Of a DNA stretch of 64,000 nt, positions 52,494 through 62,667 are shown one piece after another. The notes under the pieces are model-generated. The model was not told the origin of the DNA and did not search any database. It was given only the letters and a program-made list of their open reading frames with translations. Source of the stretch: Paenibacillus sp. FSL R10-2782 (GTDB lineage: Bacteria; Bacillota; Bacilli; Paenibacillales; Paenibacillaceae); assembly GCF_038592985.1 (NCBI RefSeq), contig NZ_CP151951.1, forward strand, positions 4,752,501 to 4,816,500. The letters are read 5' to 3'. Every line of letters starts with the position of its first letter. Position 1 is the first letter of the stretch. The position numbers and the translations under genes are program-made.

Positions 52494-53893
52494 TTTCGCC
52501 GCCACCGCATACCCTGTGCCGTATCCTCAAGCACAATGCCTTTAGCAGCTAGCAGATCGCGAATTTCGTCGGCTCTACCCCAGTTTTTGGTTTTACGAGC
52601 TTCGACACGTTCCGCAATCAAATGTTCAATTTCATCATCCAACAATTCTTCCCTCGGTTCCGCATAAATACGGAGTACGTTGTTCATCGCATGAAAAGTA
52701 TGCAATACAGTCTTCAATTCCGCCTGATTTACGACATCGCGCTGCAACAGATGATTCGCTTCGCTAACCCAGTCAAACACAGCAGTAATCGCGTCAGGTG
52801 TATTGAAATCATCATCCATTTTTTCGCCAAACTGCTGCAAAATTCCGTCAAGCTTGGCTTGCAGCTCCACCGCCACTTCCCCGTTGCTTTCCAGCGCATT
52901 GGCTAAACGATGATTCACGTTGGTAACTGCATTGGCAATCCGTTCGACGCTGTTCTCCGCCTGACTCATCGTCTCATGATTGTAGTTCAACGGATTTCGG
53001 TAATGCGTCGACAGCATAAAATAACGTAAAGCCTCGGGTTTGTGACGGGCACGCAGATCTTTAACCAAAATACCATTACCGAGTGATTTCGACATTTTTT
53101 CATTGTCAATGCGAATATATCCGTTATGCATCCAGTAACGGGCCAATGGCTTACCCGTAATCACCTCGGATTGTGCACATTCGCATTCGTGATGCGGGAA
53201 TTGCAAATCCTGTCCGCCCCCGTGAATATCCAGCGTATCCCCCAGATAGTGGCGGGCCATGGCAGAGCATTCGATGTGCCAGCCCGGGCGTCCGTTGCCC
53301 CAAGGACTTGACCAATAAATTTCTCCTGGCTTGGCAGCCTTCCAGAGTACAAAATCCTCGGCATTTTCCTTACGTTCATCCACATTAATGCGAATCCCGA
53401 ATTGAAGCTCCTCCAGATTCTGACCCGACAGCTGACCGTAGCATGTGAATTTTTTCGTCCGATAGAACACATCGCCATCATTCTCATAAGCATAACCTTT
53501 ATCTACCAGTTCCTTAATAAAATCAATAATCAGATCCATGCTCTCGGTTACACGCGGATTCATGCTGGCGGCAGGAACATTCAATCCTGTCAGATCCTCA
53601 TGGTAGGCTGCAATAAATTTCTCAGCAACTGCCGAAACATCCATATCAAGTTCCCGAGCTTTGCGAATCAGCTTATCATCAACATCCGTAAAATTCACCA
53701 CATAGTTCACATCATAACCCAAATACTCCAGGTAGCTGCGCACCACGTCAAACACAATTACAGGTCGTGCATTACCAATATGAATGTAATCATAGACGGT
53801 AGGTCCGCATACATACATTTTAACCTTTCCAGACTCCAGTGGCACAAAAGGCTCTCGGCTCCTCGTCATTGTATTATAAATTTGAAGCGGCAT
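52490..53893 (-). CDS. cysS: cysteinyl-tRNA synthetase
   Basis: The 467-residue class I synthetase has the CGPTVYDYIHIGN HIGH region (Cys29 zinc ligand), FPHHECECAQ with further zinc ligands and KMSKSLGN. It follows cysE by 24 bases and lies under the cysteine T-box, so synthesis of cysteine and its charging are controlled together. Confidence 0.98.
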   Translation of the reverse strand: MPLQIYNTMTRSREPFVPLESGKVKMYVCGPTVYDYIHIGNARPVIVFDVVRSYLEYLGYDVNYVVNFTDVDDKLIRKARELDMDVSAVAEKFIAAYHEDLTGLNVPAASMNPRVTESMDLIIDFIKELVDKGYAYENDGDVFYRTKKFTCYGQLSGQNLEELQFGIRINVDERKENAEDFVLWKAAKPGEIYWSSPWGNGRPGWHIECSAMARHYLGDTLDIHGGGQDLQFPHHECECAQSEVITGKPLARYWMHNGYIRIDNEKMSKSLGNGILVKDLRARHKPEALRYFMLSTHYRNPLNYNHETMSQAENSVERIANAVTNVNHRLANALESNGEVAVELQAKLDGILQQFGEKMDDDFNTPDAITAVFDWVSEANHLLQRDVVNQAELKTVLHTFHAMNNVLRIYAEPREELLDDEIEHLIAERVEARKTKNWGRADEIRDLLAAKGIVLEDTAQGMRWRRK

Positions 53894-53917
53894 CGTTATG
53901 TTCCTCCCTCATGAAGA

Positions 53918-54598
53918 TTATCCTTGTAATTTATTCTCTTGAGTCACCTGATGTTTCTGAGTAGATCGCTCATCCTTCAAATCAGACAATTCTGCGCGTA
54001 ATCGTTCTATTTCCAATTGAAGCTCCCGCAAAGAATCCACAACCGGATCAGGTAGCTGGTGACTAAGTCGGTCTGGACGTCTGCCGTCCTGTCTGACCAC
54101 TCGACCCGGGATCCCCACCACCGTACTGTTTGGGGGAACCTCTTTAAGCACAACCGAGTTGGAACCAATGTTGGACTGCGCCCCAATTGTAAAAGAGCCC
54201 AATATCTTGGCGCCGGAGCCTATAACAACATTATTCCCAATGGTAGGATGGCGCTTCCCCTTCTCTTTCCCTGTCCCTCCAAGAGTGACCCCCTGGTATA
54301 ATACGACATCATCACCAATCTCGCAGGTTTCCCCAATGACAACTCCCATGCCATGGTCAATGAACAGCCGATCCCCAATACGTGCGCCGGGATGGATTTC
54401 AATCCCTGTCATAAACCGCGATACCTGAGATATAACACGGGCAATAGTACACCAGTTTCGCAGATAAAACCAATGTGCGACTCGGTGTGCCCAAAGGGCA
54501 TGAACGCCGGAATACGTAAAAATAACCTCCAGCTTGCTCCGGGCGGCCGGGTCATTATCCAAAACAGTCTGAATGTCGGATTTGATATGTCTGAACAT
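53918..54598 (-). CDS. cysE: serine O-acetyltransferase
   Basis: CysE makes O-acetylserine, the carbon skeleton for cysteine. The 226-residue protein has the N-terminal helical part and a left-handed beta-helix of hexapeptide repeats with the catalytic [11 protein letters not shown] (about residues 93-103). The C-terminal 35 residues are charged and helical and extend past the core. It is the first gene after the Cys T-box. Confidence 0.97.
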   Translation of the reverse strand: MFRHIKSDIQTVLDNDPAARSKLEVIFTYSGVHALWAHRVAHWFYLRNWCTIARVISQVSRFMTGIEIHPGARIGDRLFIDHGMGVVIGETCEIGDDVVLYQGVTLGGTGKEKGKRHPTIGNNVVIGSGAKILGSFTIGAQSNIGSNSVVLKEVPPNSTVVGIPGRVVRQDGRRPDRLSHQLPDPVVDSLRELQLEIERLRAELSDLKDERSTQKHQVTQENKLQG

Positions 54599-54721
54599 GT
54601 CGCCCTCCTATTCCCCCATTTCCTTGCTATATCTCCACATAACTCCATGTTTCGCCAATTTTCGCATTCGTCAACACACTTCGACATTTTCACCTATAAC
54701 GAGCTTGAGTCCGATAAAAAT

Positions 54722-55046
54722 GAAAAAGCGCCTCCGCAGCCTAAGCTGCAGAGACGCATGAACGTGGTCCCACTCTGCTTCGAGCATACCTGCTGCATAT
54801 AAGCAGACAAGCCCGTCTTTGGCGTCCGGTAACGAGAACGATTCGGCACACCCTTGCTATATCAGCAGTCGACGCTAATTAAGGTTCGGGCGCACGGCTC
54901 CCAGGTGCATTTCCTCCGCAGGTCATCTGGACGGCTTCCAGCCCCGGGGGGTCCCCCTCGGCCATCCTCTCTGGCAAATGCCCTTATGCAGTGTACTTCT
55001 CCTGTTCTCAGCCTTTACACGTAAATATCAATCCGTATCAATGGAG
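54722..55046 (-). promoter_or_regulatory. T-box riboswitch, cysteine-specific (specifier TGC)
   Basis: The leader of about 320 bases has a Stem I with the AAGTA loop-E strand, paired around AAATGCACC so that TGC (54907-54909) is the specifier codon for tRNA-Cys. The T-box sequence AGAGTGGGACCACG (54763-54776) precedes a terminator with a 13-bp stem (54728-54757) and a T run (54722-54727). Uncharged tRNA-Cys should stabilise the antiterminator and turn on cysE-cysS-mrnC. Confidence 0.93.
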
Positions 55047-55048
55047 TC

Positions 55049-55077
55049 ATTATAGCGAAAAGACAACAAATTGACAA
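55049..55077 (-). promoter_or_regulatory. sigma-A promoter of the cysE T-box operon
   Basis: TTGTCA (55072-55077) and a perfect TATAAT (55049-55054) are 17 bases apart on the minus strand, just past the gltX stop codon. There is no separate gltX terminator, so read-through from gltX also enters the riboswitch. Confidence 0.85.
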
Positions 55078-55083
55078 GAAATA

Positions 55084-56544
55084 TCAGCCTTTAATTTGTG
55101 CTCTGAGACGGTCCAGCACCTTGTCACGTCCAAGCAAAAAGATCGTTTCGTTCAAATCGCGTCCATGAGTTTGGCCTGTAAGGGCCACACGAATCGGCAT
55201 AAACAGCTGTTTCCCCTTAAAGCCAGTTTCCTTTTGAACTTCCTTGATCAGCTTGGCCATTTGTGGAGCCGTAAATTCCTCACTCGCTTCCACCTTGCCA
55301 GCAAAGGCTTTAAGCACCTCAGGAACCTGCTCTTCAGCCAGCACAGCCGCAGCTTCCGTATCAAGCTCCAGATGCGAACGGAAAAACAATTCAGACAAAG
55401 CCACAATGTCGGACGCAGAGTTCATTTGTTCCTGATACAAGCGAACAAGAGCCTTGGCCCAGTCCTGCTGCTCCGCAGATAATTTAGCCGGCAAAAGTCC
55501 CGCTGTCTGCAAATGAGGAATCGCCATGCTGGCAATTCGCTCAGGATCAGCCTTTTTAATATAGTGATTGTTCAGGTAAGCAAGCTTGTTCGTATCAAAA
55601 ACAGCCGGGCTTTTGGACAAACGGTTGGGATCGAAAATCGAAATCAATTGTTCCCGGTCATAAATTTCTTCTTCGCCTTCCGGGGACCAACCCAGCAGCG
55701 CAATAAAATTGAATATAGCTTCTGGTAAGTAGCCTAATTTGTCGTACTGCTCCATGAACTGAATAATGGACTCGTTGCGTTTGCTAAGCTTTTTGTGATC
55801 ATCGCCCACGATCAATGTCATATGACCAAAGATGGGAGGCTCCCAGCCAAGCGCTTCAAAGATCATCAATTGTCGCGGTGTATTGGAGACATGATCCTCG
55901 CCCCGCAGCACATGCGATATTTTCATCAAGTGATCGTCCACTGCCACTGCAAAGTTATATGTCGGAATACCGTCTTTTTTGACGATAACAAAATCGCCAC
56001 TTTCCTTCGAATTGAACGTGATTTGGCCTTTGACCATATCATTAAACGTATATTCACGATCTTCCGGTACGCGGAAACGGATACTTGGCACACGCCCCTC
56101 CGCTTCAAATGCCTGACACTGTTTCTCCGTCAGATCACGGTGCTTCCCGGAGTAGCGTGGTGTCTCCCCTCGTTCCGTCTGTTCTTCACGTTCGCGTTCC
56201 AGCTCTTCTTCGGTGCAGTAGCAGCGGTAAGCCAAGCCACGATCCAGCAGATCCTGCCAATACGTTTTGTATATATCCAGGCGCTCGGTCTGACGGTAAG
56301 GTCCATACTCTCCCCCGACATCCACGCTTTCATCCCAATCCATACCCAACCATTTCAAATATTTAAGCTGGCTTTCTTCCCCGCCTGCAATGTTACGTTT
56401 CACATCTGTATCTTCAATACGGATAATAAACTTGCCACCTTGGTTCCGAGCATACAAATAATTAAATAATGCCGTTCTGGCATTTCCAATATGCAGATGC
56501 CCTGTTGGGCTTGGGGCATAACGTACACGAACTTCCGTGCTCAT
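55084..56544 (-). CDS. gltX: glutamyl-tRNA synthetase
   Basis: The 486-residue class I enzyme has [20 protein letters not shown] (HIGH region at about residues 12-22) and KLSKRNES (KMSKS region near 255). In Bacillota the same enzyme also charges tRNA-Gln, which is then amidated. ispF lies 24 bases upstream. Confidence 0.97.
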   Translation of the reverse strand: MSTEVRVRYAPSPTGHLHIGNARTALFNYLYARNQGGKFIIRIEDTDVKRNIAGGEESQLKYLKWLGMDWDESVDVGGEYGPYRQTERLDIYKTYWQDLLDRGLAYRCYCTEEELEREREEQTERGETPRYSGKHRDLTEKQCQAFEAEGRVPSIRFRVPEDREYTFNDMVKGQITFNSKESGDFVIVKKDGIPTYNFAVAVDDHLMKISHVLRGEDHVSNTPRQLMIFEALGWEPPIFGHMTLIVGDDHKKLSKRNESIIQFMEQYDKLGYLPEAIFNFIALLGWSPEGEEEIYDREQLISIFDPNRLSKSPAVFDTNKLAYLNNHYIKKADPERIASMAIPHLQTAGLLPAKLSAEQQDWAKALVRLYQEQMNSASDIVALSELFFRSHLELDTEAAAVLAEEQVPEVLKAFAGKVEASEEFTAPQMAKLIKEVQKETGFKGKQLFMPIRVALTGQTHGRDLNETIFLLGRDKVLDRLRAQIKG

Positions 56545-56568
56545 AAAATCTCCTCCAAATCTTAGTTC

Positions 56569-57060
56569 TCAAGATGATAGCATACCCTTAACAAGACAGA
56601 CAACCGATTGAGCAGCAATCCCTTCACCTCGCCCGGCAAAGCCGAGCTGCTCTGTCGTAGTCGCCTTGACGTTTACCTGGGATAGCTCCTCCGCTTCCAG
56701 CACACGAGCGATAACTTCATTCATCTGCGGGATGTAAGATGCCATTTTGGGCTTTTGTGCAATAATCGTAGAATCAATATTCCCCAAGCGATATCCCCGC
56801 TCTTTGGCCAAACTCCATACATGCTCCAGCAGCTTGAGACTGTCGGCATCCTTGAATTCCGGATCATTATCCGGAAAGTGCTTCCCGATGTCCCCTAGAC
56901 CGAGCGCGCCCAGAATGGCGTCGCTAACCGCATGCAACAGCACGTCAGCATCGGAATGACCCAGCAATCCCTTTTCATAAGGAATATTCACGCTTCCGAT
57001 AATGCACGGCCTTCCTTCCACCAACTGGTGAACGTCAAACCCTTGTCCCACTCTGATCAT
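56569..57060 (-). CDS. ispF: 2-C-methyl-D-erythritol 2,4-cyclodiphosphate synthase
   Basis: IspF makes the cyclodiphosphate in the MEP isoprenoid route. The 163-residue product starts [12 protein letters not shown], with zinc ligands in DVH and [17 protein letters not shown]. The ATG at 57060 overlaps the ispD stop codon (ATGA); the frame is open to 57090 inside ispD. Confidence 0.97.
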   Translation of the reverse strand: MIRVGQGFDVHQLVEGRPCIIGSVNIPYEKGLLGHSDADVLLHAVSDAILGALGLGDIGKHFPDNDPEFKDADSLKLLEHVWSLAKERGYRLGNIDSTIIAQKPKMASYIPQMNEVIARVLEAEELSQVNVKATTTEQLGFAGRGEGIAAQSVVCLVKGMLSS

Positions 57061-57755
57061 CTGATATCCTCTCCCTCTGTCTTTACCCATAACTCCGCCA
57101 TATCCAAGTCCTCAGGCGTGGTAATTTTGATATTTTTGTAGCTGCCCTGAACGACAGTAACTGGAATTCCTAATCGCTCGACCAGCATCGAATCATCTGT
57201 CCCCAAAAATCCTGCCTGCTCCGCTTCCTCGTAGGCCCGCAGAAGATCGGAAAGACGAAAAGTCTGTGGCGTTTGAATGCTCCACAGACTTCGGCGATCC
57301 GGCGTTGCCGTAATGATACCATCCCCGTTCACTTGCTTGACTGTATCCTTTACAGGCACCGCCGCTACAGAAGCACCGGTACGCATAGCTGTCTCCAGAC
57401 ATGAACGTACAAGCTCAGGCTGAATGAGTGGGCGTACACCATCATGCACCATCACCCAATCTGCTTGCAGGTGGCTCAGACCGCGATATACCGAATGCTG
57501 ACGTTCACTGCCTCCAGGCACTACCTGTACGTTCTTGCCGATTCGGTATTGACGAATCCATTCTTGACAGCGCTCGACATCTTCTGCCCCCGTCACCATC
57601 ACCATTTCATCCACTTCGGGCATGGCTGCGAATATCTCAAGTGTATGTATGAAGATGGGCTTGTCCCGCAAAAGCAAAAATTGCTTACTTTCCGGCGTTC
57701 CCATACGGGAGCCGCGCCCAGCCGCCACAATGACGACTCCTACCCGATTGTTCAT
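57057..57755 (-). CDS. ispD: 2-C-methyl-D-erythritol 4-phosphate cytidylyltransferase
   Basis: IspD couples CTP to methylerythritol phosphate. The 232-residue product has the [14 protein letters not shown] nucleotide loop and the [10 protein letters not shown] motif. I chose ATG 57755 because AGGAG lies 8 bases upstream; the frame opens 17 codons earlier. It is translationally coupled to ispF. Confidence 0.97.
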   Translation of the reverse strand: MNNRVGVVIVAAGRGSRMGTPESKQFLLLRDKPIFIHTLEIFAAMPEVDEMVMVTGAEDVERCQEWIRQYRIGKNVQVVPGGSERQHSVYRGLSHLQADWVMVHDGVRPLIQPELVRSCLETAMRTGASVAAVPVKDTVKQVNGDGIITATPDRRSLWSIQTPQTFRLSDLLRAYEEAEQAGFLGTDDSMLVERLGIPVTVVQGSYKNIKITTPEDLDMAELWVKTEGEDIR

Positions 57756-57825
57756 TGAAATGACTCCTGCCTTGATCGCTCTTGGACGATCCGTATGATT
57801 ACACATCTACTTCATCATACAGCGT

Positions 57826-58911
57826 TTATTGAGCTTTTTCCAATAATTTCGGTTTGGCAAAAATCATACGGCCCGCAGAGGTCTGAAGTACACTCGTAAC
57901 CAGCACCTCCATCAGAGAACCGATGTAGTCACGACCGCCTTCCACAACGATCATTGTACCATCGTCCAGATAAGCCACACCTTGCCCATGCTCCTTGCCG
58001 TCTTTGATAATCTGCACCATAATTTCCTCACCGGGCAGCACTACAGGCTTCACTGCATTTGCCAAGTCATTAATATTCAGCACCGATACACCTTGAAGCT
58101 CGCATACCTTATTCAGGTTAAAATCGTTCGTTACCACCTTACCTTGTAGCACCTTTGCCAGTTTGACCAATTTGCTGTCAACCTCTGAAATCTCCTCAAA
58201 ATCGCCTTCGTAAATCAATACATTTACATCCAGCTCTTTTTGAATCTTGTTCAAAATATCCAGACCACGCCGCCCACGGTTACGCTTGAGCAAATCCGAC
58301 GAATCTGCAATATGCTGAAGCTCCTCCAGCACAAATTCGGGAATAACAATCGTTCCTTCAATAAAACCCGTCTTGCAAATATCTGCAATACGTCCGTCTA
58401 TAATCACGCTGGTGTCCAAAATTTTATGTTCCTCCAGCTTGCGTTCTTCCACACCCGTACCTCGACCAAAAAATCCCGAACTCCAAAATGAGGACAGCTC
58501 GTCCCGCTTTTCCAGTCCGACCATCAAGCCCACATATCCGCATACGATGGTAACAGCCGTTTGAATCAGTTGACCTGGTGCTCCCAGCCATGACAAGAGC
58601 GGATAAACTGCTAAGGAAAGGATCAAGCCCACCGCTAGTCCAATCGCACCTGCCATCATCTCGTTCATCGGAATCCGTACCAAACCTTCAATCCCCTGCT
58701 GTAACCGATTGGCCACAGCTGTTCCAGCGAGCGAGCATCCAGCCATAAACAACACAGCTCCCACAATCATCCAAACAGCCATTCCCGGCAAAGAACCATC
58801 ACTTAACCAATGGGGCAACCATGATACGATGCCTCCTACCCGATGGTATAACGTATAGCCGAACCACGCTCCGCACAAACCTGTAAAAGTTAAAATAGCC
58901 TTTCTCCACAT
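57826..58911 (-). CDS. PIN/TRAM domain integral membrane protein (YacL type)
   Basis: The roughly 361-residue protein has four membrane segments (about residues 5-145), then a PIN nuclease-like domain (KILDTSVIIDGRIADI, with acidic residues Asp, Asp and the later TNDFNLN) and a C-terminal TRAM domain (KDGKEHGQGVAYLDDGTMIVVEGG). Its molecular role in Bacillus is not settled. The start is uncertain: ATG 58911 has AAAGGAGG 12 bases upstream, and ATG 58944 is the alternative. Confidence 0.88.
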   Translation of the reverse strand: MWRKAILTFTGLCGAWFGYTLYHRVGGIVSWLPHWLSDGSLPGMAVWMIVGAVLFMAGCSLAGTAVANRLQQGIEGLVRIPMNEMMAGAIGLAVGLILSLAVYPLLSWLGAPGQLIQTAVTIVCGYVGLMVGLEKRDELSSFWSSGFFGRGTGVEERKLEEHKILDTSVIIDGRIADICKTGFIEGTIVIPEFVLEELQHIADSSDLLKRNRGRRGLDILNKIQKELDVNVLIYEGDFEEISEVDSKLVKLAKVLQGKVVTNDFNLNKVCELQGVSVLNINDLANAVKPVVLPGEEIMVQIIKDGKEHGQGVAYLDDGTMIVVEGGRDYIGSLMEVLVTSVLQTSAGRMIFAKPKLLEKAQ

Positions 58912-59034
58912 CGAGTGTCTATACCTCCTTTGTTTTCTTTTCATACACCCTGTAATTATTGGATATACATCACTTCTCTTACCAGTATGATCCAATTTTC
59001 ACCCAACTAACCCTATGTATTTGATTTTTATGCA

Positions 59035-59064
59035 TAAAAAAAGCACCTATCTCCCTGAAGTGGT
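59035..59064 (-). terminator. weak terminator after pssA
   Basis: On the minus strand CACTT and AGGTG pair (with one G-U) around a nine-base loop, followed by CTTTTTTT. It is about 40 bases after pssA. Confidence 0.55.
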
Positions 59065-59102
59065 CCAAGGAAATAAATGCTTAATTGATTTCTCGCTTAA
59101 TA

Positions 59103-59849
59103 CTAATGCTGTGAATGACGATATTGATCATCCTGTTCTTCCTGAGTGGAACGTCCCCGACCGCGCCCACGTCTACGTGACAGCTTACGGATATTGAGTT
59201 TCATGCCATACAATGCATACAGCACCAACGGTACGAAAATCAGCTTCGATAATTGATCCGGAAATTTAACCGCCAGTACAACGGCAGCAATTACAACCCA
59301 TGGAGCGATCCAGATCGCTTTCTTCGGAAGGCCCACCTTTTTTAAGTTCGGATATTTCATCGAGCTGACCATCAAATAAGAGACAAGCAGCATCGCAATC
59401 GACATGTATAACAGAGAAATATCGTTATGGAATAAGGACAAAGTGGCTAACACACCACCTGCTGCCGGAATCGGCAAGCCTGTAAAATAACCCGGTACAC
59501 CGGGACGTACATTAAAACGAGCCAAACGTAACGCTCCGCACATCGGAAAAATAGCCGTAACCGTCCAGGCCAAAGCCGAATTAGCATCATGAAAAGCAAC
59601 CATGTACATAATAACTGCGGGAGCTACACCAAAAGATATCATATCTGATAAGGAGTCCAGTTCTTTACCGAATTCGCTCTGGGCATTTAGCGCCCGGGCC
59701 ACTCGTCCATCCAGTCCGTCCAACAGCATGGCGACAATAACCATAATAGCGGCAAGACTGTATTTTCCGTCTACGGCCAATAAAATGGCGATCATTCCGA
59801 GAAACAAGTTACCCAAGGTAAACATGTTCGGAATTGATTTGGTAATCAT
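59103..59849 (-). CDS. pssA: CDP-diacylglycerol--serine O-phosphatidyltransferase
   Basis: PssA makes phosphatidylserine, the precursor of phosphatidylethanolamine. The 248-residue membrane enzyme has the CDP-alcohol phosphotransferase motif DGLDGRVARAL...FGKELDSLSD (about residues 45-70) and about six to eight membrane segments. The last 25 residues form an unusual Arg/Gly-rich then acidic/His tail. It lies between disA and the PIN/TRAM gene, an arrangement I associate with Paenibacillus rather than B. subtilis. No psd gene is adjacent. Confidence 0.95.
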   Translation of the reverse strand: MITKSIPNMFTLGNLFLGMIAILLAVDGKYSLAAIMVIVAMLLDGLDGRVARALNAQSEFGKELDSLSDMISFGVAPAVIMYMVAFHDANSALAWTVTAIFPMCGALRLARFNVRPGVPGYFTGLPIPAAGGVLATLSLFHNDISLLYMSIAMLLVSYLMVSSMKYPNLKKVGLPKKAIWIAPWVVIAAVVLAVKFPDQLSKLIFVPLVLYALYGMKLNIRKLSRRRGRGRGRSTQEEQDDQYRHSQH

Positions 59850-59903
59850 CTCTTCACCTCAATGTATGAATTGTTCCATTATAATCCTTTCACTGTATTA
59901 CAT

Positions 59904-60980
59904 TTACATTTGCCTGTCAATGAAAACTTGTTCCTGCAATCGTTTGAGTCCCTCTTTAATGGTGCGTGCACGGACTTCTCCAATGCCATCCACTTCATCC
60001 AGTTCTTCAATCGTCGCTGTCATGACTTGCGGAAAACGTCCAAAACGCTCTACCAGATTATGAATAATCACATTCGGTAGACGCGGTATTTTGTTCAACA
60101 CCCGATAACCGCGCGCCACGATATATTCCTCTGATGTCGCAGCCGAAGACGGGTAACCCAGCAAACGCACAATATGATTTGCATCCAGCAGCTCATCGTC
60201 CGTGGAACGCTTGAGACCCAATATAATGCCACGGATTTTCTCATCGCTATCGTCTTTGGCATAATCCTTATACAGCAGCCAAGCCTCTTCCTCAATATTA
60301 CTGACAAGCTCATCCATCTGCATGCTAATCAAACGGCCCTCATTCCCCAGCTCGTTGATAAATCGTTTAATTTCCATTTTGATGCGCAGCACCATTTCGA
60401 TCCGTTGGATAACATTTACAACTTCAGGCATGGTCACCAACTCTTCAAATTCAGATGCAGTTAAATTCGTTGAGGCTTGCCCCAGCACGGATCTATACTT
60501 TTCCAGCGTCTGAATGGCCTGATTAGCTTTCGTTAAAATAACCCCGATTTCCTTGAGCGCATATCGCAGCGTTCCCTGGTACAACGTAATAATATTACGC
60601 CGCTGAGAAATCGACACGACTAACTTGCCAGTTTGCTTGGCAACCCGCTCCGCTGTCCGGTGACGAATACCCGTTTCAATCGAGGAGATGGAAGAGTCAG
60701 GAATCAGTTGCGTATTTGCGTATAAAATCCGTTTCAAATCCTCACTCAGTATGATTGCGCCGTCCATCTTGGCAAGTTCATACAAATAGTTCGGCGAAAA
60801 ATCACAGTTAATCGAGAAGCCGCCGTCCACGACCTCCATTACCTCCGGGCTATAGCCAACGACCAGAAGAGCGCCCGTTTTGGCGCGCAACACGTTTTCC
60901 AGTCCGTCGCGAAAGGGAGTTCCCGGTGCCACAAGCCGCAGCAAATCATTCATTTTATCCAGTTGGCTCGCTTCTTTCAT
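59904..60980 (-). CDS. disA: DNA integrity scanning diadenylate cyclase DisA
   Basis: DisA makes cyclic di-AMP from two ATP and stops at branched DNA. The 358-residue protein has the DAC domain (about residues 15-140, with DGA and RHRTAE active-site motifs), a helical linker and C-terminal helix-hairpin-helix repeats ([13 protein letters not shown]). The ATG at 60980 has GGGGG 8 bases upstream; the ATG at 60986 is too close. radA ends 12 bases upstream. Confidence 0.97.
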   Translation of the reverse strand: MKEASQLDKMNDLLRLVAPGTPFRDGLENVLRAKTGALLVVGYSPEVMEVVDGGFSINCDFSPNYLYELAKMDGAIILSEDLKRILYANTQLIPDSSISSIETGIRHRTAERVAKQTGKLVVSISQRRNIITLYQGTLRYALKEIGVILTKANQAIQTLEKYRSVLGQASTNLTASEFEELVTMPEVVNVIQRIEMVLRIKMEIKRFINELGNEGRLISMQMDELVSNIEEEAWLLYKDYAKDDSDEKIRGIILGLKRSTDDELLDANHIVRLLGYPSSAATSEEYIVARGYRVLNKIPRLPNVIIHNLVERFGRFPQVMTATIEELDEVDGIGEVRARTIKEGLKRLQEQVFIDRQM

Positions 60981-60992
60981 TCTCATTGCCCC

Positions 60993-62366
60993 CTAATCTA
61001 ATGCGGCTGCCAATGCATCTGCCACCGTTCCTACTCCTACAATCTGTATCCCTTTCGGATGCGTCCAGCCCTTCAGGCTCTTTTCCGGCATAATCACCCG
61101 TTTAAAACCCAGCTTCTCTGCTTCCCGCACACGCTGCTCCGCTCTGGATACAGCACGCACCTCCCCCGTCAGCCCTACCTCGCCAAAAATCACATCATAC
61201 GGCTTGGTAGGCGCATCTCGAAAACTGGAAGCAATACTCACCGCTATTGCCAGGTCCACCGCTGGTTCATCCAGTTTTACGCCTCCAGCTACATTTAGAT
61301 ACGCATCCTGATTTTGCAAAAACATGCCCATCCGCTTTTCCAACACGGCTATAATCAATCCCATTCGATGATGGTCAACCCCTGTACCCATTCGGCGTGG
61401 AGAAGGAAAATGCGTGGTCGCAATCAGCGCTTGCAGCTCAACCAATACAGGTCGGGTTCCTTCCATACTGGCAACGACAGTCGAACCAGCCACCCCCAGC
61501 GGTCGTTCGGACAGAAACAGCTCCGAAGGATTCGACACCTCACGCAAGCCGCTTTCAGCCATTTCAAAAATACCAATTTCATTCGTAGAACCAAAGCGGT
61601 TCTTAACTGCACGCAATAGCCGATACGTATGATGACGCTCTCCTTCAAAATAAAGCACGCAATCGACCATATGTTCCAACAGACGCGGGCCTGCAATGGC
61701 CCCTTCCTTGGTCACATGTCCTACCAGCACCGTTGCAATACCTAGTCCCTTGGCAATCCGCATAAAACGTGAAGTACATTCCCGCACCTGTGCTACACTC
61801 CCCGGCGCACTCGTCACCTCAGGCAAATATACGGTCTGGATAGAATCAATCACCAGAAACTCCGGTTTCAGGCTGTCCACCGCTTCTTCAATCGTCTCCA
61901 AATTCGTCTCACATAATACGTATAGGTTGGGGGACAAGGCACCAAGGCGGTCTGCACGCAGCTTCGTCTGGCGGACCGATTCCTCACCTGACACATACAG
62001 CACCCTCAGACCGGTTAAGGCCAGCTCATTCGATGTCTGTAGCATAAGCGTAGATTTCCCAATCCCTGGATCACCGCCCACCAGAACCAGTGAACCCGGC
62101 ACCACGCCTCCCCCGAGCACGCGATTCAATTCGCCAATTCCCGTCAAAATTCGTGCTTCTTTGCCACTCTCCACCTCAATAATAGGGAGTGGCTTATCTT
62201 TTGTGCTATGAGTAAGAAGGGAAGAACCCATTCCTTGAGTTTTTACAACGCTTTCCGTTTCCTCCACCATGGAATTCCATGCCTGGCATCCGGGACATTT
62301 TCCATACCATTTGGGCGATTCATAACCGCACTCTGTACAGGAAAATTTAGTTTTCACTTTAGCCAT
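60993..62366 (-). CDS. radA: DNA repair protein RadA (Sms)
   Basis: RadA is a hexameric helicase for branch migration. The 457-residue protein has a C4 zinc finger (CTECGY...CPGCQAW, residues 10-28), the Walker [10 protein letters not shown] (about 98-106), the RadA-specific KNRFGSTNE motif (about 260) and a C-terminal Lon-protease-like domain. It lies between clpC and disA, as in Bacillus. Confidence 0.98.
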   Translation of the reverse strand: MAKVKTKFSCTECGYESPKWYGKCPGCQAWNSMVEETESVVKTQGMGSSLLTHSTKDKPLPIIEVESGKEARILTGIGELNRVLGGGVVPGSLVLVGGDPGIGKSTLMLQTSNELALTGLRVLYVSGEESVRQTKLRADRLGALSPNLYVLCETNLETIEEAVDSLKPEFLVIDSIQTVYLPEVTSAPGSVAQVRECTSRFMRIAKGLGIATVLVGHVTKEGAIAGPRLLEHMVDCVLYFEGERHHTYRLLRAVKNRFGSTNEIGIFEMAESGLREVSNPSELFLSERPLGVAGSTVVASMEGTRPVLVELQALIATTHFPSPRRMGTGVDHHRMGLIIAVLEKRMGMFLQNQDAYLNVAGGVKLDEPAVDLAIAVSIASSFRDAPTKPYDVIFGEVGLTGEVRAVSRAEQRVREAEKLGFKRVIMPEKSLKGWTHPKGIQIVGVGTVADALAAALD

Positions 62367-62535
62367 ACTTTGTTCCTTGGCTCCTTATTTGACAACTATC
62401 AATGTCGGATTTATCTTCATACAGCCGGAAAGAGCTGTAACAATAAAAGTTTACCATTGAAGCTTGGCGGACGTAAAGCGATATCACAAACTTTTCCAAA
62501 GCTCTTATCCGACCGCTCCACAGAGCTTTATACAC
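62367..62535. other. gap between clpC terminator and radA
   Basis: About 170 bases with no ORF. A radA promoter is likely here (clpC ends in a terminator) but I could not fix its boxes. Confidence 0.4.
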
Positions 62536-62583
62536 AAAAAGGGTGCCCTCGCCACAGCTTTTCAGCCTGCGAGACACCCTTTC
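62536..62583 (-). terminator. terminator of the clpC operon
   Basis: On the minus strand AAAGGGTGTCTCGC and GCGAGGGCACCCTTT pair with one mismatch around a loop of about 16 bases, followed by TTTTTGTG. It lies about 85 bases after clpC. Confidence 0.88.
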
Positions 62584-62667
62584 GTACTTCTTTTATTGTG
62601 CTAACCTATCGTACCTCTATCCTTTTGGGCAAAAGCCGATTGATTATCGTTAACTTTTATTGCCTGC

